From Tieghemiomyces parasiticus (Eukaryota > Kickxellomycota > Dimargaritomycetes > Dimargaritales > Dimargaritaceae): DNA of 10,853 nt. The stretch covers positions 1 through 10,853 of the forward strand of contig JANBPT010001313.1 of NCBI GenBank assembly GCA_027575765.1. Direction: 5' to 3'. The notes below the pieces were generated by a model. That model searched no databases. It saw nothing but the letters and a program-made list of their open reading frames with translations, and had not been told where the DNA came from. This document shows, in pieces, positions 1-7,919 of this stretch. A program made the translations under genes and the position numbers. Within the stretch, counting starts at the first letter, position 1; each line of letters begins with the position of its first letter.

Positions 1-77
1 CCAGATTCAGAATCGGTTGATACTCTTTGTTTACCGTCTTTAGCTACCTCAAGGCTTTACCTACGGCGCTAGTGTCT
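1..77. repeat. Left copy of 77-nt terminal inverted repeat
   Basis: The first 77 bases equal the reverse complement of the last 77 bases without mismatch. Identity breaks at base 78 (G on the left, A on the right); bases 79-82 match again but nothing beyond does. The outermost part contains a small palindrome, GATTC-A-GAATC, at 4-14. The repeat has no coding capacity. It could be a transposon terminal repeat. More likely it is the inner edge of a dispersed repeat shared by two contig ends, because the length is exactly 77 and the cargo is host housekeeping genes. Confidence 0.97.
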
Positions 78-285
78 GAGACCTCCGATTTCGCTTCCTC
101 AGCCTATTATAGTCCACTTGTTAGCCATTGTATTACGAGTTAGACGTGTGTGTTTCATTGTATCTGGTATTGAAACATCGACAATGACCCCCCATCTATG
201 CTGGTTCAGTATAATGTAACACTGCTGTGAGATATAACATGAAGCGTCTACTATAGATCGAGGGCCGCTTTTTCGGTTTAATTCA
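78..285. other. Left flank, no gene seen
   Basis: This AT-rich stretch lies between the left repeat and the REV1 stop codon. It must hold the REV1 3' untranslated region, since REV1 is read leftwards and stops at 286. I find no perfect AATAAA on the minus strand here, no open frame of note, no tRNA-like T-loop and no similarity to the right flank inside the repeat. Confidence 0.6.
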
Positions 286-3200
286 CTACAAATGATCTAA
301 ACTACTCGACGCTGTCGGAAGCAGGATCGCCCCATGGAGCTTGTGCGCAGTCTCGTTGACGACGTTTGTGCAAAGTCGGATGGCGGTGGCCCAGGCTGCA
401 TTTTCCTTTGAGATCTGGCGTGTAAGAAAGTCAGAATATGGTAGTGTAGTGGTTCCGGGTGGCGTGTAAGTTCAGGTGGTGAGACACGGACTGAGTCCGG
501 CGGCAGTCATGGCGGAACTCCTCCCCCCCATAACCATACAAATGGTATTATAAAGTGTAGGGCTGTTCGGGCCATAAAGAAAGTGTGGATGGACTTACCA
601 GATACCATAGCAGGAGCCGGGCCCGCTCGAGGTCACAGAAGTGGACCAACTGCACCAGATACGTTGCCAGCTCCTGGACGTCTTCATCAGCGGGGCCCTC
701 ACTGTAGGTTTCTATCCACTCAGAAAGTAGCGCTCGCTGCTCAGCAAGGCTCTTGGCGCCGGCGAGGCTAGGATACTCGATCTGCGAGATGGACTACGCA
801 GTGGGTTGATTAAGAATATTAAGAGGGAATTGTAATTAATGTGTCGTGACCTAGGGTGACTGCCGATCCGTAAGCCAAGATGAGCGCGACTTACGTCAGG
901 AGAGGCTGTGTCGTTAGTCGCGGAATCAGTCCCTGCATTGGAGCCGGGGACAGGGCCATTATCGGTTGATGAGTGCTGGGCCTGCTGCTTCTGACGCCGG
1001 AAGTGTGTGCGGAGGACTTCTGCGCGGATATCTAAGGGCAAAAGGAATACCAAATCAATGACAATTAAATGTAGCGGTGTACTGTGTTAAATCAACTGAA
1101 GTAAGCGAGGCCTGCAGGTACCGGGACCAATAACTTATTGTGGCCACACCGTCGGCCCTGATACTTACCCTGGGGGAAGTGGACGACCTCATCCCAGCTT
1201 AGGTGCCCTCGGTAGGGCGTTAGGGGCTCGTAGGCTTCGAACCCACTCTCCGCGGAACCTAAAAGAATGCGGTCCCTCGATAGCGGTTGAACCGGAGATC
1301 TTGGTCGCTGAAGGGCGGCTGCCGGTCTACCCCGCTTGCGACCACGCGCCCGGATCGATGGTTCCTTCGTCGCAGTCCGTGGTACATCTGTGATGGCCAG
1401 CACACCACCACCACTGTCCGCTCTGCTAGACACACCTGCGAACCGTCGGAATCCAGCCCGGTGGTACATAGTTATCCTAATTTCACGTTGCAAGGCAGCG
1501 GGCAGATCCCGAAGGACCGATTCGTCGATCTGAGATGGTGAGGGAAACGAGTTAGGATTCGTAGCCAACAGTAGCGCATTCTCAGTTGTGCCGTAGGATT
1601 GTCCACTGGTGGCACTGTCTTCCGAAGTTCTCAGTAACGGCAAGGGGGACGGGGACGGTGAGACCTGGTCCTGAAAAAAATTCGACCGGGCCTCACTCGG
1701 GTCTATTCGGTACCGCTGGACAATATCTCGCCGGAGGCTGGCAGGGAGACACCGCCACACCTCCCGGTTTATACGTGGGGATGGGACGGACAACCCTGGC
1801 GGGGTGGTCGTAGATAGGGATGCCGAGGGTGAGTTCGTGGGTGACGGATTCAACTCAGCTGTCCTGCTAGGCCCGCTCTCCCTTGTGGTCTGTTGCCGGT
1901 GATCAGCTTGGGCGGGCGGTTTTTTAGCGCGTGGACTATCCCCAGTCGTCGTCTCGCTAGCCAGACCTTTTCCCTTGGGACTCCATTGTGGTCCAGAGAA
2001 AAAGGTATGTAGGGTTGGTTCCTCGACCATCCTGACAAACCCCGGGGTATCAGACACGAGCTTCTGAACCTGGATACCGAGGGCGCGCAGTTCGGTAGGT
2101 GGGACGGCCAACTGCCGGAGGAGCCGCTCGCATGCCGTCTGGAGGACAGTGGCCTCGCGAGTGGCCAGCGGAAGGGAGGCGGTACGGGTAAAAGTATCGC
2201 AAAGGCCGTGGCCCAAGTGCTTGTGGGGCTCGCCGGCCCCGGATTGTCGGCGTTTAACCTTCAGCACCACAGAGCGGCCTTGCACCGCCGCGGCGGCCAT
2301 CCGCTGGCTCACCTCACGACATAGGTCAGCCAAAAACCGGATGACCTGGTCGGTCCGCTCGAACCGCACGCCCCATCCCACTTCGGTACCAATAGACCGG
2401 CGCTCGGTGTGAGTCTGCACCAACCGATCGTCTTTGCCACAGGCGAGTCGCTGGAGCTGCTGGGCGACCTTGGGGCCGAGAAGATCGGCTAGGCCCGACG
2501 GATCGGCCTGCTGGAGCTGACCAATTGTGGTAATACTTTGCGTCGCTAACTTGTTGGCGTTAGACCACCCTACGCCGGGGAGATCACGGACGGGGAGAGG
2601 CGCAATGACAGCCGTAGCAGTCTCGGGGGCGATATAGAATTGTCCGTGTGGTTTAGCGCGGCGGGCGGCCAGCTTGGCTAGGACAATACTTGTGGCGATG
2701 CCGACGCTGATTTGGCACCCTGTGGCAGCGTGAACCTGACCGCGGAGCCGTTGGGCAAGGCCAAGGTATGCCGTACCGTCACTACTCCCTGGATGAGCGT
2801 CGGCTGGGAAATGGTGGGTGACATCCAGGATGGCCTCGTCCATGCTGCCCACCTGAACGTGAGGTGAATACTCGGTCAAGATTTGGTAGAACGCACGCGA
2901 TATGGCCTTGTATGCCTCAAAGTCATAAGGCAGGAGGACCAGCTGTGGACATAGCTGACGGGCCCGCCCGACATGCATGCCGTTCTTGATGCCGAAATTG
3001 CGGGCCACGTAATTGCACGACGCCAGATCGCTGTGGGACGATTGGGTGGTAGGATCCTGGCAGTGGCTCACAGCGACTGGTCGGTCGACTAAGTCGGGAC
3101 GGGACCGCAGGGCAACGGCGGCGAAGAAGCAGTCAAAGTCGGCGTAGAATATCACCCGGTGTTCGCCTGGCCCCGGTGGAGGACGAGAGGGTCCGGTCGC

Positions 3201-4164
3201 GGCCCCAGCGGCTGTAACTTGTTCGATGATGTAGGCCTGCAATTCAGATTTAAACGCAGAGAGCAGGTGCAGGCGGGAAGCCTGGTAGTAATTTTTAAGG
3301 AAGGCCGGGTCAGTGGCGGTGGTACGGCTGGGACCCTTCGCACCGCTCCCCGGTGGCCCGAGACCGCCGGAGGGGATCGGGGGGGTTGGCTTTGGTATTG
3401 CCGAATTCGCCGCCATCTGGGGTGGCAACGCGGCCGTTCGTATCATCAACTCTGTAGCCATGCCGGTCGGTTGGGTAACCGAGGAAGGATTACTGGTGGC
3501 GGTGCTAGTGAGCTGCCTAAGGAGACTGGCCTGACCTCGGCCGCGCATGCACTCCGGCTGGTATGTCGCCCAGGGTAGCCGGCAGCCAGCACTCGCGCTA
3601 TCTACGACCCAGGCCGGGGTGACCACACGATACAGGGCCCGGCCTCCCCATTCTTGGACTTTCTTGGGCGTAAGTTGGGTGGCCACGATATAGGTAATTT
3701 CTTCGGCTGGAGTCAGGTAGTGGACGAATAAGCCGCCATGGGTGAATACAAGGGCGCGGAGTTCCTGCTGACTGGGCTCCGTGTACCCTGTCACAAAGAC
3801 TCGTACGCCGAGGAAAACGCCTGAGGTGTGGAAGAGTCGGCCAGGCCGTAGTGAACCGATGATTAAGTGAAAAGATGTGCTTGGTAGTGTGCATCCGGGC
3901 ATTATAGCACGCCTTCGGAGTCTAAATAACAAACAGTGACCGGCGCAGTGGAGACCTCAACTTCATTGCCTAAAAGACCCCGTGAGCACACGAAAGTAGG
4001 GGCTTACCTGGTTTGTTGGGTTCGGCGGCGACTATGGCATTCGTGCCCGTTATGGCTTCACCCTGGGCCTGCAGTTTACGCACCTTGTCGGCCATGTATT
4101 GCCGCATGGTGTACTCCTGGACAGGCTCTAGCTCCCGTCTCGCGTCAGGTGTGCGGGCCGCCAT
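286..4164 (-). CDS. REV1: REV1, Y-family deoxycytidyl transferase of translesion synthesis
   Basis: Nuclear translesion polymerase that inserts dCMP opposite lesions and abasic sites and recruits Pol zeta. Proposed exons: 4164-4008, 3820-1169, 1031-895, 781-599, 414-286; the phases 1/1/0/0 join without a stop to give 1085 aa. Seen in the product: BRCT about 53-142; N-digit about 226-250, with 'SRLH' whose arginine (R235) pairs with incoming dCTP in known REV1; Y-family core with 'YADFDCFF' (D280) and 'SMDEA' (D380, E381), so all three metal-binding acidic residues are kept; a little-finger region to about 640; UBM-like motifs near 736, 817 and 926; an AT-hook-like 'GRKRGRP' near 879; the REV1 C-terminal domain 983-1085. 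The start at 4164 has a good context (ATCACCATGG) and is followed by the typical 'YMADKVRKLQ' leader. An in-frame ATG 20 codons upstream (4224) has a weaker context. The last intron could hide a microexon, because the C-terminal domain is a few residues short between its third and fourth helices. Confidence 0.95.
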
Positions 4165-4360
4165 GGTGATATGAATGGACGGAGAGTGAACTCTGCAGTG
4201 AGTATTTAAGCGAAGGGTTATCATATGAATCGTCTGCCCACCGGCATGCGGGCCTCCGAGGCAAATGCGCAAAGACTCGAACAACTTGCATCTACACAAA
4301 CGGTAGGACACAAGGGGTGCCTGTTTGCGGGAGGGAGGTACAGAGACTTCCGCTGCGGCA

Positions 4361-4371
4361 CCCCCCCCCCC
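4361..4371. repeat. Homopolymer C11 tract
   Basis: Eleven consecutive C on the plus strand (G11 on the minus strand), about 200 nt upstream of the REV1 start. Such runs are prone to length error in sequencing and to true polymorphism. Any open frame crossing it, including the upstream extension of the REV1 frame, is therefore uncertain. Confidence 0.95.
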
Positions 4372-4605
4372 TCCTAATGGTATTACAGGGAATAGCAACA
4401 GTCCTGCTGACAGAGCTATTGTCAATGCACCAGTCTGTTCGCTATAGGTCACCGATTGTTGCGCCGCCGCTGCTTCCAGACAGGACCGGATCCTCCCCTG
4501 TTGTACCAGGGCCCGTAATCTTCTAGCGCACTTTAAACTTGAATAATTAATAGAGACAACTCATCCACCGCGATCAACGGACTAGCCGCGCAGATACCTC
4601 GTGTG

Positions 4606-4611
4606 TTTATT
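4606..4611 (-). terminator. Candidate polyadenylation signal of PSMG3
   Basis: A perfect AATAAA on the minus strand, about 80 nt downstream of the PSMG3 stop codon, inside CACAATAAACAC. The position and strand fit cleavage and polyadenylation of the PSMG3 transcript before the REV1 promoter region. Confidence 0.5.
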
Positions 4612-4689
4612 GTGGCTCCACTTCTCAACCCCTTTACAAAGACGACGCGTAAACGTTACCATCAACGTGGTGCAGACAGTGACGAAAAA

Positions 4690-5381
4690 TTACCATACCC
4701 GGAGACCGGCTACTGCGTCCAGGACTGGGCGCAGCACACCAGCGACTTTACCAGAACTGGGCGCCCCATCGCCGCTATACTCACGGTGGTCTTTTAGCGA
4801 GATGCCCAGCAGCAGTGCCCGGGCATCCTGAGGGCTCTGCTGGTGGATTAGGTGAGTTACCTCGCTGGCGAAGAGCTGGTAGACGGCGTTGAGGCCGGAG
4901 TCACTCGTATTACCCAGCAAGAACTGTGTGTGCGTGGGTGGGGCGGAGGATCCCCCAAAGTCGTCGACATCGTCCACGGTCCGTGGGTGACCCGCCATGT
5001 CTGTCGTCCGGTCACCGCCGCCGCTGGCGAGCTGGGAAAGTATCTAATAGGGGTCGGGCCCGTGCAGGAAGTTGTGGAGCACAGCGGGGTTAATGAGGCT
5101 GCTGGTTGAAGACAGGCAGTTGACCGGTGGCATGGTACCTCACCCCCTTGACTGCTGCCAGGAAGCGGGCTCGTACCCAACGTCGCGCCTCGTGGAGGCG
5201 GACCCCGACCTGTCGGTGGATCTCATAGCTGCTGAACACTTACTAGCGACCCGACGTTGCCCAACTGGGTGATGAGGACCACTATCTTGTCGGCGAAGCC
5301 CAGGAGCACCACGTCGGTTGGGTGGTCTTGGACCTCTAGGCAAGTCTGCCGGATGTTCACGGGGAATTCAGGCCCGGCCAT
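4690..5381 (-). CDS. PSMG3: Proteasome assembly chaperone 3 (PAC3/PSMG3-like)
   Basis: Small cytosolic/nuclear chaperone. In the family, PAC3 (yeast Irc25/Poc3) pairs with PAC4 to help build the 20S proteasome alpha ring. Exon 1, 5381-5244, starts in a strong context (CCACCATGG). It encodes 46 aa with the beta-strand core 'KIVVLITQLGNVGSL', which corresponds to the human 'ILVVVTQFGKMGTL' strand. After an intron with a GTAAGT donor at 5243, exon 2 runs to 4690. It carries 'FLLGN', a helix 'AVYQLFASEVTHLI', the strand 'RALLLGISLKD' and the C-terminal 'LRVW', matching the family's 'RAVLLAVAVKD...CQVW'. Two in-frame acceptors 12 nt apart (exon starting at 5043 or 5031) give 163 or 159 aa. This is longer than the human protein (about 122 aa) because of an acidic, Gly-rich linker (about 52-78) and a loop near the C terminus. 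The similarity is remote, but the order of elements and the end residue agree. The gene sits tail-to-head upstream of REV1. Confidence 0.82.
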
Positions 5382-5677
5382 GGTGGTTAGCCTGGTGAAA
5401 GATTAGCAGCGGATGGCGAAGGGATGAGGAACCGGTTCCAAGATGCCAGTGACGTTGGACGAGATGGTGGACGAAGCGCTGGGACTACTCGGTGACTGTT
5501 GAGAGCCAATGCATGGGCTACTAGCCCAGACGTCAACCGTATCCCGCCTGGCCCTAGTCTGGGTGCTGGAAACCTGGGCTACCCCCTGTTTCTAGCCGGC
5601 CATGCGGGCCACATTTCGTATCCACGCCACCTTCACCTAGGCTGAGATTCGCATGGGCGAGGTCACTGCGACGGCTC

Positions 5678-5683
5678 TTTATT
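5678..5683 (-). terminator. Candidate polyadenylation signal of LRR gene (distal)
   Basis: A second perfect AATAAA on the minus strand, about 80 nt past the LRR-gene stop codon and 42 nt beyond the proximal copy. Confidence 0.45.
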
Positions 5684-5719
5684 CTAAATTACCGTAGAAA
5701 GGTAGTCGCTGGCGATAGG

Positions 5720-5725
5720 TTTATT
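5720..5725 (-). terminator. Candidate polyadenylation signal of LRR gene (proximal)
   Basis: A perfect AATAAA on the minus strand, 38 nt past the LRR-gene stop codon. A second perfect copy lies further downstream at 5683-5678, so alternative 3' ends are possible. Confidence 0.55.
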
Positions 5726-5763
5726 ATCGATCGCGGACATTGGTGAGCGGTGGTATCGAGTGA

Positions 5764-7368
5764 TTATTTGCTGCCGTTGGTACGCTTGTCTCCTCGGGAC
5801 CGTTCACCGCTCGACTTCTTGGCTGTTTGGTGGCCTTTCGATGAGCCATTAACTGCCGACATAACAGCGGAAGTGTTGTGCTTCGCACCGCGATCGTTCC
5901 GCGGCTGGGCGCGGTCCGTTGTCTCCCGGGGCTTCTTGGCCTTCCCTTCCCCTTGATCCCTCCCTTCTTTCCTAGGTTTATCCCTTTTTTCGTCGCGCTT
6001 CGTCTTCTTACGGGGCGGGGGAGCATTGGTTGACCTATCCTCCTCCGTCTCGGCCACGGAACGCTTACTGGCACCCTCCCCTGTCGACCCCTCTGTCTGC
6101 TCCAACTCTTTCTTAGCCTGTTCGCGTTCCTTGCGCACCTGTTCCCGCTCCTCTTTGGTCCGGAACCAATTGAAGGGTTTGTTTTGCTTGATTTGCTCGG
6201 CGGCAAACTCCTTGAACTGTTTGGTCTTTTGCCGCCGCTCCAGGAACTTGGTATCGAACCGTTCACCATCCAGAATGCGGAGTGTCGGGATGAACTGCAG
6301 CAGCTTCGCCCGGTAGTCTGCCTGCTCGCAAAGCTTGTTGCCCTTTAGATTGAGATTGACTAGCTTGGTCATTTTGGAGAGCGCCACGATATCGCTGGAG
6401 CGTGCGGTAATAAAAAAGACGGTTGGGTGGATAGAGTAGTAGCGGTGGTCAGCCGTAATCATCCCATCGAAGACGCCGTTTGATGCCACTTTCAACCGTA
6501 GGGTCGAGGATGGCTCACAAACCGCCCCACTTACCTCCAGCCGCTGATCAAATTAGCACCCAGGTCCAGGATCTCGAGGGCCTGACAGCTGGCGATGGCC
6601 TCTGGGACCGAAGCGATGCGGTTATTGCCGAGCCGGAGCTCCTTGAGCTGCGTTAGGTGGCCATAGTCAGGGATTGTCCGCAGGGCGTTGTGCGTCGCGG
6701 ATAGCTTGATTAGCTTGAGGTTGCGCAGTAGCGTTGGCAGCTGTTCGAATTCGTTGTGTGAGATGACTAAGTGGCCAAGGTAGAACAGAAGGGTGGTTGG
6801 TTAATGAGTCCAAGGTCGGAGTGTAGCGAGGCAATAAGCTGGATACGGTGACTTAAAGGCGGTGGCGGAGGAGACTGGTGCTCATATCCCTGCCTTCCCC
6901 GCGTTCGGCTGTTGGGGCTGCGCCCACTAAGTTTGGCCGTCACCAAATTCGTCACCTACCAAGTGTGTTCAGATCGGTCATTTTCCCCACATTCTCGACG
7001 CGAACCAGCTTGTTGTTATTTACGATCAGGGCTTTCAGCTTCGTACACGACACCAGCCAGGCGGGCAGCTGTAGGAGCCGGTTGTTACTGAGGTTGAGCA
7101 CGGTGAGTTCGGTCAAATCCCGCAGAAACTCGCCCTGGTCGAGTTCATTGTGAGCCAGGTTCAACCAGGTCAGCGAGGTGAGCCGCCGCAGGCCGTCCGT
7201 GGACTGTGAGTCGCTGAGACGGTTGTTGCTAAGGTTGAGCTTGCGCAGCTCGATGCAGCACGAAATGTCCTCGACCTCGTCGATGTCCTTGCCGGCAAGA
7301 TTGAACTCCTTGGCCTCGGTGATGCTAACCGTCGCATGCTGGGTGAGAACCACCGGCGTGAGTTTCAT
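5764..7368 (-). CDS. Leucine-rich-repeat protein (SDS22-like fold) with basic tail
   Basis: Proposed exons 7368-6960, 6766-6535 and 6394-5764 give 423 aa. The phases (1, then 2) rebuild uninterrupted repeats across both junctions: 'LNTL|VISHN' and 'SGW|SDIVALS'. Residues about 20-255 are roughly ten 22-24-residue leucine-rich repeats of the type 'LxxLxLxxNxL' (for example 'LTVLNLSNNRLLQLP'). They close with an LRR-cap-like 'IPTLRILDGERFD'. Residues about 256-320 form a charged, probably helical segment ('KEEREQVRKEREQAKKELEQ'). From about 330 to the end the chain is dominated by Lys, Arg, Glu and Ser, with NLS-like clusters such as 'PPPRKKTKRDEKRDKPRK'. LRR domains of this class bind proteins; the tail suggests a nuclear or nucleolar, nucleic-acid-associated location (inference). 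I do not recognise the specific orthologue. The start at 7368 has a good context (ACCGCCATGA), and no in-frame ATG lies upstream. It diverges from RRP3. The first donor is the weaker GTAGGT. Confidence 0.88.
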
Positions 7369-7406
7369 GGCGGTATTGGGCGGGGAAGGGGCCGCGGTGC
7401 TCGGTC

Positions 7407-7422
7407 GAGGGTGGTGATGCGA
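7407..7422. repeat. 16-nt direct repeat, copy 1
   Basis: GAGGGTGGTGATGCGA occurs here, about 40 nt upstream of the LRR-gene start codon, and again in the same orientation at 9820-9835. The sequences around the two copies differ. Confidence 0.9.
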
Positions 7423-7699
7423 GAAGTGGGAGACGGTGAATGTCGGCAGACGTGCCAGAGGGCGAACACAGAATGTCGTTTTCAAGAGCGGGTGCTAATT
7501 GGCAAGAGGGCGGGCGAAAGTGCGAGAAAGGCACCCAAGCGTGGGTCGTCTACAAGGCAGTCGGGATGCGCGGCCAGAGGGCTCAGATTGTCAAGAGTGG
7601 TTTGGGCTTCTCATTAGCATGGTACTCAGCTGCTAGTGATTGAGAGAATATAATTATTTTTTTCCTCGCAGCTCCGAGAGTGACAAGAATCCAAAGAGG

Positions 7700-7756
7700 T
7701 ATATTTTTTTTCCAGCTCGGGGTCCTGAATTCCAGTCCCCGCAGTATATTTTTTTT
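7700..7756. repeat. Paired TATATTTTTTTT tracts
   Basis: The 12-mer TATATTTTTTTT occurs at 7700-7711 and again at 7745-7756, 45 nt apart. A related tract (ATTATTTTTTT) lies about 46 nt upstream at 7653-7663. The first two tracts are each followed by a CAGCTC-containing stretch (CCTCGCAGCTC and CCAGCTC), so this looks like a decayed tandem repeat of about 46 nt. Confidence 0.7.
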
Positions 7757-7919
7757 ATTGCGCAAGAGCCCACATGCGTTCCCTTCACCATTCCCTGGCC
7801 ACCTATTCGTTTGTCGTATAACCGTACCGAATTGACATTCTCATGCTCTGCTGACAAGTGAAAGATCCATTCACCGCTTATCCTCAAAAAGCATACCGAC
7901 CATTCGCATAGCCAGTACC

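Larger units (their letters stand above)
4165..4689. other. REV1 upstream region and PSMG3 3' region
   Basis: These 525 nt separate two minus-strand genes and should contain the REV1 promoter and 5' leader plus the PSMG3 3' end. I see a run of eleven C at 4361-4371 and a minus-strand AATAAA at 4611-4606. The REV1 exon 1 frame stays open upstream of the chosen ATG for about 132 codons, to a stop at 4563-4561. It includes a hydrophobic segment around 4428-4372, but has only one ATG (4224). I recognise no protein in it and do not call a gene. Confidence 0.5.
5382..5763. other. PSMG3 promoter and LRR-gene 3' region
   Basis: These 382 nt lie between two minus-strand genes. The right part holds two AATAAA signals for the LRR gene; the left part should be the PSMG3 promoter. 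On the plus strand, an ATG at 5443 opens a 19-codon frame ending in TGA, and a further 53-codon open stretch follows at about 5496-5645 without an ATG of its own in a convincing place. No recognisable protein results, so no gene is called. Confidence 0.5.
7369..7919. promoter_or_regulatory. Divergent promoter region between LRR gene and RRP3
   Basis: This 551-nt gap separates two start codons that point away from each other, so promoters for both must lie here. The half nearest the LRR gene is GC-rich. The half nearest RRP3 contains three T-tracts at about 45-nt spacing (7657-7663, 7704-7711, 7749-7756). The last two are embedded in the identical 12-mer TATATTTTTTTT. Poly(dA:dT) tracts of this kind commonly keep fungal promoters free of nucleosomes. 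No individual factor site can be assigned with confidence. Confidence 0.6.

Noticed and set aside
3159..3578. 139-codon open frame on the plus strand
   Set aside because: It is antisense to the REV1 exon that encodes the N-digit and the linker before the polymerase core. It resembles no protein and follows from the GC-rich codon pattern of the real gene.
1092..3932. Single-exon REV1 of 946 residues with a start at 3932
   Set aside because: The first 37 residues would be intron translation and the last residues after 1169 would be intron too. Spliced exons restore the standard REV1 leader and C-terminal domain with matching phases.
515..4390. Similar C-run followed by AATGGTATTA at about 523-550 and 4361-4385
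   Set aside because: A 10-nt match next to a homopolymer is expected by chance at this window size. One copy is in a REV1 intron and the other in its upstream region.
4690..4998. A separate 102-residue gene starting at the internal ATG 4998
   Set aside because: It would lack the core strands of the PAC3 fold that exon 1 at 5381-5244 supplies in the right phase.
5724..6269. 181-codon minus-strand open frame overlapping the LRR gene tail
   Set aside because: It is the shifted frame of the Lys/Arg-rich tail. The repeats and the splice phases place the real gene in the other frame.
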